Below are positions 27,864-34,807 of a stretch of 64,000 nucleotides of DNA, in pieces. The DNA comes from JAGDMJ01 sp963809695 (GTDB taxonomy: Bacteria > Bacteroidota > Ignavibacteria > UBA10030 > UBA6906), in contig CAWEKI010000006.1 in the NCBI GenBank assembly GCA_963809695.1, positions 372,001 through 436,000 on the forward strand. The letters run 5' to 3'. The notes beneath the pieces are model-generated. The model was not told the origin of the DNA and searched no databases. It saw only the letters and a list, made by a program, of their open reading frames with translations. Position 1 is the first letter of the stretch, and every line of letters starts with the position of its first letter. A program made the translations under genes and the position numbers.

Positions 27864-28874
27864 ATGAATATCCGCAAGCTCACACAGAATCTCCATTCGG
27901 CCGACATCCTTGTCATCGGATTTCTCGCGCTCCTGACGATGCTGAACGTTGTCTTCTCCGAGCGCATTGCCTACTGGTGGCAGCTGGTCGCCATCAACTT
28001 CGCTGCAACGGGATTCGTCTTCTGGCTGGGGTTCGCACGGCACCATTGCGGTTCGAAGATCATCCGTGTCGTGCATGACTGGTACGTCGCGCCGACGGTC
28101 TTTTTTTCCTTCAAGGAAATCTACTTCATGATCAAGCCGATACATTTTGGCCGCTATTATGACGATGTCCTGATTGCGATCGACCGCCGGATCTTTGGCG
28201 TGGATCCCACGCACTGGTTGATGCAGTTTGCGAATCCGTTCCTGACCGAGCTTCTCCAGCTTGCGTACACGGCGTTCTACTTGCTTTTCCTGATCCTGGG
28301 ATATGAGCTCTACCGACGGCACAACCTGGACCTGTTCCACTACTTCATGTTCACCTGTGTGTACGGCTTTTTCCTGTCGTATCTTGGGTATTTTATGCTC
28401 CCCGCCGTAGGGCCGCGCTTCACGCTGCATGATTTCATGGCACTGGACAGAGACTTGCCCGGCGTGTGGCTCACCCCATATTTGCGGTGGTTCGTCAACG
28501 CCGGGGAATCAGTCGTGATGGACGTCTCGAACGATGTGGCTCTGGCGACAACGCAGCGCGACGTCTTTCCGAGCGGCCACACGATGATGACGCTCGTGTT
28601 GATGTACCTGAGCGGCAAGTATAATGCACGTTCCCGCTACTTCATCTACATTACCGGCACGCTCCTCATCATTGCCACCGTCTATCAGCGCTATCATTAT
28701 GTGATCGACCTGGTCGGCGGCGCACTCTTCATGGTCTTCTGCGTTCTCACCTCGCAACGCCTTTATGCCTTTACCAAGAACACTCTCGGAACGCTGGAAA
28801 GCAGATTCACGGCGGCCGGACATGAGCAGCCCGTGGAGATGCATCCGGTTGCCGATGGGACGGACGGGATGTAG
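27864..28874 (+). CDS. PAP2-superfamily membrane phosphatase/transferase
   Basis: A 336-residue protein with about six hydrophobic helices. PAP2 motifs appear as AVGPRF (181-186), PSGHT (236-240) and RYHYVID (276-282, catalytic His 278). The AVGPR form is typical of the inositolphosphotransferase/ceramide-phosphotransferase-like branch (PAP2_3) rather than undecaprenyl-diphosphatases, which suggests transfer or hydrolysis of a phospholipid head group on the outer face of the membrane. Starts 27 bp after rsmA. Downstream the regulator promoter begins 5 bp after its stop, so the metal genes do not depend on this transcript. Confidence 0.85.
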   Translation: MNIRKLTQNLHSADILVIGFLALLTMLNVVFSERIAYWWQLVAINFAATGFVFWLGFARHHCGSKIIRVVHDWYVAPTVFFSFKEIYFMIKPIHFGRYYDDVLIAIDRRIFGVDPTHWLMQFANPFLTELLQLAYTAFYLLFLILGYELYRRHNLDLFHYFMFTCVYGFFLSYLGYFMLPAVGPRFTLHDFMALDRDLPGVWLTPYLRWFVNAGESVVMDVSNDVALATTQRDVFPSGHTMMTLVLMYLSGKYNARSRYFIYITGTLLIIATVYQRYHYVIDLVGGALFMVFCVLTSQRLYAFTKNTLGTLESRFTAAGHEQPVEMHPVADGTDGM

Positions 28875-28878
28875 GTGC

Positions 28879-28930
28879 TTGCTTTTGTCCCGCCTCCTTG
28901 GTATTATGAAAACACATGAATACTTGTTCA
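28879..28930 (+). promoter_or_regulatory. promoter and overlapping SmtB/CadC-type operator of the metal-resistance operon
   Basis: TTGCTT (28879-28884) and TATTAT (28902-28907) are 17 bp apart, giving a start near 28914. The palindrome TGAA-N6-TTCA (28917-28930), preceded by AACACA, has the core found in SmtB/CzrA/CadC operators. It covers the predicted transcription start, the classic place for repression relieved by metal. The motif is seen directly; binding is inferred. Confidence 0.68.
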
Positions 28931-28947
28931 ATCGTTCACGGGAAACG

Positions 28948-29307
28948 ATGACAACACGGGATTTCAACGACGAAGGAGCGTTCGTGCACCGGAGCCATGC
29001 GATCCGGGCCGCCAGGGCGATCCATGATGATGCAACGCTCATGGGACTCAGCGAGATCTTCAAGATGCTGGGCGACGTGACGCGGCTGAAGATCTGTCTT
29101 GCCCTGTCCCGGCACGAACTCTGCGTGAGCGATATTGCCAGGCTGATCGACCTTACCGAATCCGCGGTCTCGCATCAGCTGCGGATCATGAAGGCCATGC
29201 GGCTGGTGACGTACCGGAAGGAAGGCAAGATGACGTATTACATGCTCGACGATGAGCATATCGAGGAGCTCATCCAGATGGGTGTACGGCATGTGGCGGA
29301 AGAGTGA
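28948..29307 (+). CDS. ArsR/SmtB-family metal-sensing repressor (alpha-5 zinc site)
   Basis: A 119-residue winged-helix protein: EIFKMLGDVTRLKICLAL, then LCVSDIARLIDLTESAVSH (recognition helix) and a wing RKEGKMTYYML. It carries an exact alpha-5 sensor motif D102-x-H104-x10-H115-x2-E118, the Zn/Co site of SmtB and CzrA. The alpha-3N Cys site of CadC is incomplete: Cys59 is kept but the second Cys is Ser61 and no N-terminal Cys exist. ATG 28948 with GGGAA upstream was chosen because an upstream ATG at 28906 falls inside the -10 region. Predicted to repress itself and the ATPase gene. Confidence 0.92.
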   Translation: MTTRDFNDEGAFVHRSHAIRAARAIHDDATLMGLSEIFKMLGDVTRLKICLALSRHELCVSDIARLIDLTESAVSHQLRIMKAMRLVTYRKEGKMTYYMLDDEHIEELIQMGVRHVAEE

Positions 29308-29322
29308 GGGTGCGCTGTAAAC

Positions 29323-31479
29323 GTGTGCAACGCGCCGCGAGCTAAAAAAGGCGCAAGGGAAGAAGCTGTGGAGAAGGATAGAAGGACATTTGTCGTCTCA
29401 GGCGTCTGCTGCAGCACGGAGGAAGGGGTCCTCCGCAAGTGCCTCGACGGATCGATCGGCGCTGGAGCGTATTCATTCAGTCTGGCAACGTCCGAGCTCT
29501 CCGTTCGAGGCGACGTGGACGAGGAGCGAGTGGTGAGCCGGGTGAAGGATGCGGGGTTCGATGCGCGCTCCATGGACCACCCCGCCCCGCAGGAAGCGTT
29601 CTGGGAACGCCACCGCCAGGGCGTGATAGCGGGAATATCGGCGCTGCTGTTGCTTGCTGGCCTCGTGCTGGACGGATGGGAGAACATGCTCGCTGTCTCC
29701 CGGGGTATTCTGCTCGCGTCAATCCTGGTGGGAGGATGGGACATCTTCGGCAAAGCACTGAAGGCGCTCCGCGCCAGGGTGCTGGACATGAATGTCCTGA
29801 TGACCGTCGCCGTTGCTGGTGCCGTCATCATCGGGAAGTGGAGCGAAGGAGCGGCGGTCATCGTGCTCTTTTCTCTCTCTGTCATGCTTGAATCGTACAG
29901 TGCGACCCGTACGCGGCGGGCCGTACGTTCGCTCATGGACCTGAGCCCGGAGATGGCCGATGTGATCCGCGATGGCGCAGAGACGGCCGTTCCGGCCAAG
30001 ACGGTGCAACCGGGGGCGCTGCTGATGATCAGGCCCGGGCAGCGCATCCCGCTTGACGGAATGGTGGAAACGGGAATGTCCGGGGTTGTAGAGACTATGA
30101 TCACCGGAGAATCTACGCCGGTGGAGAAAATCCCGGGCTCGCAGGTGTACGCAGGCTCGATCAACGACCGTGGCGCGCTCACGGTGAGAGTGACCCGCGC
30201 CTTTGAGGACACAACACTTGCGCGTATCGTTCATCTCATCGAAGAGGCGCAGCACCAGCGGGCGCCTGTCCAGAGCTTTCTGGATCGGTTTGCCGGTCTC
30301 TACACCGCAGCCGTCCTGGTGATTGCCCTCGGGATCGCGGTGGTGCCGCCGCTCCTTCTCGGTCAGCCGTTCATCGACTGGCTCTACCGGGCGCTGGTCA
30401 TGCTCGTCATTGCCTGTCCATGCGCGCTGGTCATCTCCACACCGGTGACGATGGTCAGCGCCCTGACCACCGCGGCTCGGCGCGGCATGCTTATTAAGGG
30501 AGGAAAACACCTGGAGACCCTGAGCAAGGTCCGTTCCATTGCGTTTGACAAGACCGGTACGCTCACGGAAGGAAAGCCGAACGTCACGGACGTTATTCCC
30601 TTGAACTCGCACCCACGCGACGAGCTCCTGGAGATCATCGCGGCCATCGAGCATCGCTCGGAGCATCATCTTGCTTCGGCGGTGCTGCGGGAAGCGGCCC
30701 GCGCCGGAGTGGACTGCCAGCATCAGGTCCTCGAGGAGTTCACCGCGATCCCCGGGAAAGGGGTCATGGCGAAGATCGGCGGGGCTACCTACTATCTTGG
30801 TAATCAGCGATTGTGCGAGGACCGGAGGTTCTGCAACGCCGATGTTCGCCATCGCCTCGAAGAGCTGGCGCGGGAGGGAAAGACCACAATCGTGCTGGGC
30901 AAGGAGCAGGAAGCACTCTGCATCGTTGCGGTCCGTGATACCGCGCGCCACCAGAGCCGCGGCACGGTTTTACAGCTCCGGGAACTGGGCGTCTCTCACA
31001 TGGTGATGCTCTCGGGCGATCATGCCACCGCGGTCGGACAATTGGCGGGAGAGATTGGCATTGAGCATCAAAGCGCGGAGATGCTTCCCGACGAGAAAAT
31101 GAAAGCCATCCGGGAGCTGCGGGAGCGCTACGGCTCCGTGGCCATGGTGGGCGACGGGATTAATGACGCTCCCGCGCTGGCTGCAGCGTCCGTCGGGATC
31201 GCCATGGGTACGAACGGATCGGACGCGGCGCTCGAGACGGCGGACGTTGTGCTCATGCGGGACGATCTGTCCATGTTGCCGGTCCTGTTGCGGCTCAGCA
31301 GAAAGACCATGACTGTTGTGCGTGAGAATATTGCGTTTGCCATGGCGGTGAAGCTGCTCTTCCTGGCCCTGAGTGTAGCAGGCGTTGCCACGCTCTGGAT
31401 GGCGGTCCTGGCAGACGATGGTGCCGCGCTTATAGTCATTTTGAACGGCCTGAGGCTCCTGTCATCTAAGACCAACTAG
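29323..31479 (+). CDS. P1B-2-type Zn/Cd/Pb-exporting ATPase
   Basis: A 718-residue ATPase. Motifs: TGES (261-264), CPC in the sixth helix (365-367), DKTGT (409-413), SEHHLA in place of the usual SEHPLA (446-451), and GDGIND. Near the end N-x7-K and LADDGA match the Lys and Asp that, with CPC, define zinc-type P1B-2 pumps (ZntA-like). The N-terminal ferredoxin-like domain has GVCCSTEE (Cys29, Cys30) instead of GMxCxxC, resembling the CCxxE zinc site of plant HMA2/HMA4. GTG 29323 lies 15 bp after the regulator, with GAGGG upstream; a GTG at 29368 is a weaker option. Confidence 0.95.
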   Translation: MCNAPRAKKGAREEAVEKDRRTFVVSGVCCSTEEGVLRKCLDGSIGAGAYSFSLATSELSVRGDVDEERVVSRVKDAGFDARSMDHPAPQEAFWERHRQGVIAGISALLLLAGLVLDGWENMLAVSRGILLASILVGGWDIFGKALKALRARVLDMNVLMTVAVAGAVIIGKWSEGAAVIVLFSLSVMLESYSATRTRRAVRSLMDLSPEMADVIRDGAETAVPAKTVQPGALLMIRPGQRIPLDGMVETGMSGVVETMITGESTPVEKIPGSQVYAGSINDRGALTVRVTRAFEDTTLARIVHLIEEAQHQRAPVQSFLDRFAGLYTAAVLVIALGIAVVPPLLLGQPFIDWLYRALVMLVIACPCALVISTPVTMVSALTTAARRGMLIKGGKHLETLSKVRSIAFDKTGTLTEGKPNVTDVIPLNSHPRDELLEIIAAIEHRSEHHLASAVLREAARAGVDCQHQVLEEFTAIPGKGVMAKIGGATYYLGNQRLCEDRRFCNADVRHRLEELAREGKTTIVLGKEQEALCIVAVRDTARHQSRGTVLQLRELGVSHMVMLSGDHATAVGQLAGEIGIEHQSAEMLPDEKMKAIRELRERYGSVAMVGDGINDAPALAAASVGIAMGTNGSDAALETADVVLMRDDLSMLPVLLRLSRKTMTVVRENIAFAMAVKLLFLALSVAGVATLWMAVLADDGAALIVILNGLRLLSSKTN

Positions 31480-31481
31480 CA

Positions 31482-31799
31482 ATGACGCACCCCCGGTCCT
31501 CCCATATCGATGAAGTGCTTGCATCGGTCCGCGATCCGCAAGAGTCACAGCGGTACATGCGGGCCCGGCAGGTTCTCCAGGAGCATCTGGTGCACACCCG
31601 GGAGATCCTGAACGGGAAGGATTTCCTCTTCTCCGGCCCGGATGAGCTTGTTCACCAAGCCCTGCGGGACCTGCTAGCAATTGAGCACCAGGTGGGGAGA
31701 TTCCTGCAATTTGACTACGCAAGGGTGGATGAGTTCTTCCTGCTGAGGATCATCGGAACAGAGGGCTATAAAGAGGCAATCGATTCCTATTTCAACTAG
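31482..31799 (+). CDS. hypothetical protein
   Basis: I do not recognise this 105-residue protein. It is acidic overall, has no signal peptide, helix or Cys, and reads as mostly alpha-helical (VLQEHLVHTREILNGKDFLF, ALRDLLAIEHQVGRFLQF). It contains several His but no obvious metal motif. It starts 2 bp after the ATPase stop, so it is almost certainly cotranscribed and may assist metal export, or may simply be carried along. A good terminator follows 24 bp later, making it the last gene of the operon. Confidence 0.75.
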   Translation: MTHPRSSHIDEVLASVRDPQESQRYMRARQVLQEHLVHTREILNGKDFLFSGPDELVHQALRDLLAIEHQVGRFLQFDYARVDEFFLLRIIGTEGYKEAIDSYFN

Positions 31800-31823
31800 C
31801 AAATGGTCAGAATGTCGCAGAGC

Positions 31824-31848
31824 AGCCCGATTTATCGGGCTTCTTTTT
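31824..31848 (+). terminator. rho-independent terminator of the metal operon
   Basis: AGCCCGA (31824-31830) and TCGGGCT (31835-31841) form a perfect 7-bp stem with a TTTA loop, followed by TCTTTTT. Confidence 0.88.
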
Positions 31849-31884
31849 GGAGAGAAAACTCCATGAGGTATGCGGCTTTTTTGT

Positions 31885-31913
31885 TTGACTTCCAAAGAGA
31901 TTTTTCGTAGATT
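31885..31913 (+). promoter_or_regulatory. promoter of rplU-rpmA
   Basis: TTGACT (31885-31890) and TAGATT (31908-31913) are 17 bp apart. A start near 31920 leaves a 45-nt leader with AAGGA before the rplU ATG. No L21-leader RNA structure could be confirmed by eye. Confidence 0.65.
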
Positions 31914-31964
31914 ATTAATCCGCGTGGTTCGGGATCTTTTCATCCCTCAATAAGGAACGGTGAG

Positions 31965-32276
31965 ATGTACGCAGTAGTCGAAATCTCCGGGAAACAGTAC
32001 AAGGTGACCAGCAACGACGAGATCCTTGTGCCGACCCGAAAAGAAAAGCCGGGCGACAAGGTGAAGTTCGACCGGGTTCTTCTTCTTGGCAGCGACAAGG
32101 AAATCACGGTCGGGCATCCCCTGGTGACCGGAGCCTCGGTTGAGGCAACGATTGTGGACGGCGTGAGGGGAAAGAAGGTGATCGTGTTCAAGAAGAAGAA
32201 GCGCAAGGGGTACCGCGTCAAAAAGGGTCACCGCCAGGATTATACCCGCGTGCAGATTACAAACATCGTCATGTAG
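31965..32276 (+). CDS. rplU: 50S ribosomal protein L21
   Basis: A 103-residue protein with the L21 pattern MYAVVEISGKQYKV, GDKVKFDRVLLLG, KKVIVFKKKKRKGYR and the closing GHRQDYTRVQI. L21 binds 23S rRNA in the large subunit. Length and order (rplU then rpmA, 11 bp apart) are standard for bacteria. It follows its own promoter and an AAGGA ribosome site. Confidence 0.98.
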   Translation: MYAVVEISGKQYKVTSNDEILVPTRKEKPGDKVKFDRVLLLGSDKEITVGHPLVTGASVEATIVDGVRGKKVIVFKKKKRKGYRVKKGHRQDYTRVQITNIVM

Positions 32277-32287
32277 GAAGATCAGTT

Positions 32288-32548
32288 ATGGCACACAAAA
32301 AAGGTGTTGGCAGCTCACGTAACGGCCGCGACAGCAATGCGCAGCGTCTCGGCGTCAAGCGCTTCGGCGGTGAAAATGTGCCCGCCGGAAGCATCCTCGT
32401 GCGCCAGCGCGGCACGCGGTTCGAACCGGGCCTCAACGTGGGCATCGGCGGCGATGATACGCTCTTCGCCAAGATCAACGGTTTCGTCCATTACAAGAAG
32501 TACAGCAAGAGCCGGAAAGTCGTAAGCGTACTGCCCTCTAAGGCATAG
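32288..32548 (+). CDS. rpmA: 50S ribosomal protein L27
   Basis: An 86-residue L27 with MAHKKGVGSSRNGRDS, QRLGVKRFGGE and SILVRQRGTRF. The N-terminus, which reaches the peptidyl transferase centre, starts directly with AHKKG, so there is no cleaved leader of the Firmicutes kind. AGGAAG precedes the ATG. The obg gene that often follows is absent here; a terminator comes next. Confidence 0.98.
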   Translation: MAHKKGVGSSRNGRDSNAQRLGVKRFGGENVPAGSILVRQRGTRFEPGLNVGIGGDDTLFAKINGFVHYKKYSKSRKVVSVLPSKA

Positions 32549-32576
32549 TTCTCCTCATCCATTGAAAAATGAAACT

Positions 32577-32603
32577 GTCCTGCCGACTTGGCGGGACTTT
32601 TCC
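32577..32603 (+). terminator. rho-independent terminator after rpmA
   Basis: GTCCTGCC (32577-32584) pairs with GGCGGGAC (32590-32597), one G-T pair, 5-base loop, followed by TTTTCC. Confidence 0.8.
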
Positions 32604-32664
32604 ATTTGAACCTTCAGCTCAACGTTCATCCAGTCCCATCACAAGCACTTTCGGGAGACGCGTT

Positions 32665-33588
32665 ATGAAAATCACGGTCATCGGTGCAGGCAATGTGGGA
32701 GCTACCACGGCACAACGGCTGGTCGACAAACAACTTGCAAACGAAATCGTCCTTGTGGATGTTCTGGAGGGTGTCCCACAGGGCAAGGCGCTGGATATCT
32801 ACGAGGCAACGCCGGTGGAGAAGACCGATGTCAGGGTCATCGGCACGAACACTTATGATGAAACTGCCGGTTCGGATATCATCGTCATCACCGCCGGCAT
32901 TGCCCGCAAACCCGGAATGAGCCGGGACGATCTGATGAACACCAATAGCGGCATTGTCAAGAGTTGCACCGAAGCAAGCGTGGCAAAGTCGCCCAATGCG
33001 ATCATCATCGTCGTCTCCAACCCTCTGGATGTCATGACCTATGTTGCCCTGAAAGTCAGCAAGTTCGACCGCCACCGCGTGATCGGAATGGCTGGGGTGC
33101 TGGACGCCGCCCGGTTCCGCTCCTTTATCGCGATGGAGCTGAAAGTTTCCGTCGAGGATGTGAGCGCGTTCGTGCTGGGCGGTCACGGCGACTCCATGGT
33201 GCCGCTCCCCCGCTATTCGACTGTGGCAGGCATCCCGATCACGGAGTTGATGGACAAAGCAACGCTCGACCGGCTGGTGAAGCGCACGCGCGACGGCGGC
33301 ATTGAGATCGTGAACTTCCTGAAGACGGGGAGTGCCTACTATGCGCCCTCCTCGTCGGCCGTGGCGATGGTTGAGTCGATCGTGAAAGATAAGAAGAGAA
33401 TTTTCCCTTGTGCGACGTATCTGCAGGGTGAATACGGCTTGCATGACACCTATGCGGGTGTGCCGGTCAAGCTCGGCCGCAAGGGGATTGAAGAAATCCT
33501 GCAAATCAAATTGAATCCGGACGAGCAAGCAGCACTCAACAAGTCGGCAGACGATGTCAAGCAATCAATCGGGAAGCTCAAGCTGTAA
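32665..33588 (+). CDS. mdh: malate dehydrogenase (lactate-dehydrogenase-like type)
   Basis: Converts malate and oxaloacetate with NAD in the TCA cycle. The 307-residue protein has the NAD loop GAGNVG (7-12), VVSNPLDVMTYVA, GMAGVLDAARFRSFI and the catalytic-loop GGHGDSM. It belongs to the short tetrameric LDH-like MDH class found in Chlorobi and relatives. ATG 32665 begins MKITVIGAG, the expected first strand; an earlier ATG in frame (32569) would read through the rpmA terminator. With malic enzyme and PEP carboxykinase in the same window, C4 metabolism is well represented. Confidence 0.96.
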   Translation: MKITVIGAGNVGATTAQRLVDKQLANEIVLVDVLEGVPQGKALDIYEATPVEKTDVRVIGTNTYDETAGSDIIVITAGIARKPGMSRDDLMNTNSGIVKSCTEASVAKSPNAIIIVVSNPLDVMTYVALKVSKFDRHRVIGMAGVLDAARFRSFIAMELKVSVEDVSAFVLGGHGDSMVPLPRYSTVAGIPITELMDKATLDRLVKRTRDGGIEIVNFLKTGSAYYAPSSSAVAMVESIVKDKKRIFPCATYLQGEYGLHDTYAGVPVKLGRKGIEEILQIKLNPDEQAALNKSADDVKQSIGKLKL

Positions 33589-34345
33589 CAGCGGCGGGAG
33601 GACGAACGAGGAAAGGGAAGCGGGGGGGACACGGGGGAACCGGCAAGCGACGGAGGTTCTCTACGTTGTCCTCCTTTTTGTTTTATCGGCCCTGGCGGGA
33701 GGTTGCCGGGGTGGCGAAACCGGCCCTGCCCAGGTGCAACCGCTGCCGTTCACCCTTAGCTTCGCTGCGGGCATGCAGTTTGTGTATAACACCTGGACCC
33801 TCGATCAGAATTATCCGCAGGTCGTGCGGGCGAAAACGACAAGCATCTGGCGTGTGCTCAGAACCGGGGCGGATTACCAGGGCATGAGCGGGGTGACCGT
33901 GATTGCCGACAGTGCAGTCACCGGCAGCGGCGGAAGGGACACCCTCTATCTCAGTACATCGGCTGCCGGCGACCTGTCCATTTATGGATTCCTTGCACGG
34001 ATCGCCAGGCAACGCTTCGGAAGGTACCTGTTTCCCCGGTGGGATCTGGTGGCATCCTTCTCGGCTGGCACGACGGGAACCTGGACGGTGGGATCAATAG
34101 ACAGTCTGGGAGAGGAAACGGTCTTCGGGAACGTTGTGGGAGCATCGGAATATTACTCTGCCACCGTTGACGGCGTGACGGAAGTCTTCCCCACCTACCA
34201 GGTGGATCTTACCGGGTCGTCGCTCTACTACAGCCTCTGGTTCTCCAATACTCCCAATGCCATTGTCCGTCTTCTGGAAGAGCCCGATCCCGAGGGGGAA
34301 GGACAACTGCGCGAGCTTGTCGCGATCCGGACCGGGGCTCACTGA
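33554..34345 (+). CDS. putative lipoprotein of unknown function
   Basis: A 263-residue protein. A polar N-terminal 33 residues precedes a hydrophobic stretch VLYVVLLFVLSALAGGC, which ends in a lipobox-like AGGC (Cys51), so a lipoprotein is likely although the n-region is unusually long. The mature part is beta-rich with many Thr/Ser and Gly (TTGTWTVGSIDSLGEE). I do not recognise a family. The only in-frame ATG, 33554, lies 35 bp inside mdh, so the true start is uncertain. It converges on the RsbW-like gene with 28 bp between. Confidence 0.65.
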   Translation: MSSNQSGSSSCNSGGRTNEEREAGGTRGNRQATEVLYVVLLFVLSALAGGCRGGETGPAQVQPLPFTLSFAAGMQFVYNTWTLDQNYPQVVRAKTTSIWRVLRTGADYQGMSGVTVIADSAVTGSGGRDTLYLSTSAAGDLSIYGFLARIARQRFGRYLFPRWDLVASFSAGTTGTWTVGSIDSLGEETVFGNVVGASEYYSATVDGVTEVFPTYQVDLTGSSLYYSLWFSNTPNAIVRLLEEPDPEGEGQLRELVAIRTGAH

Positions 34346-34373
34346 AACTGACCCTCGTACTGAATAGGCCCTC

Positions 34374-34796
34374 TCATTTGTTCAAGGCAAGCCAGAGACG
34401 CACCTCAAGTCCTGATGCAGTCATCTGAAATTCTACCTTGTCCATCAACGTCCGCATCAAAAAGATCCCGCGACCGCTTTCCTTCAGGAGGTTCCTTTTC
34501 TTGAGCGGGTTCTCCACGTGGTCCGGCTTGAATCCTTTTCCCTGATCCTCAATAATGAGGAGCAGCCAACCGGGCAGACACTCGCATTTCAGTATGACCT
34601 TCTTTGCCCTATCCGATCTGTTTCCGTGGACGATCGCATTATTGACGGCTTCCGTCAACGAGACCATGAGCTTGTGGAATTGTATCTCGTCCAAGTGAAC
34701 GCCCTTATTCACCTTTTTAAGGAAAGCCTCAACCTTTCTGACGTTCTTGGGATCGCTCGGAATGGTCGCCCGGAATTCAATCTGTTGTTGTGTCAC
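34374..34796 (-). CDS. RsbW-like anti-sigma-factor kinase / HATPase_c domain protein
   Basis: A 140-residue GHKL ATPase: N box LTEAVNNAIVHGN (48-59), G1 IIEDQGKGF (81-89) and G2 GRGIFLMRTLMD (108-119), all complete. Such proteins phosphorylate an anti-anti-sigma partner or sequester a sigma factor in stress control. No STAS partner or sigma gene lies nearby. GTG 34796 was chosen: it follows the barrel gene stop by 12 bp and gives the family-typical start; the longer frame upstream overlaps that gene. Third gene in an operon with a barrel protein and a beta-CASP hydrolase. Confidence 0.87.
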   Translation of the reverse strand: MTQQQIEFRATIPSDPKNVRKVEAFLKKVNKGVHLDEIQFHKLMVSLTEAVNNAIVHGNRSDRAKKVILKCECLPGWLLLIIEDQGKGFKPDHVENPLKKRNLLKESGRGIFLMRTLMDKVEFQMTASGLEVRLWLALNK

Positions 34797-34807
34797 CCGT
34801 CCGTCCG

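Noticed and set aside
27000..28430. Long minus-strand open frame over rsmA and the PAP2 gene
   Set aside because: The composition is that of an antisense shadow; it overlaps two well-supported genes and has no family features.
28906..28947. ATG 28906 as the start of the ArsR gene
   Set aside because: It lies in the predicted -10 box and the following codons form the operator.
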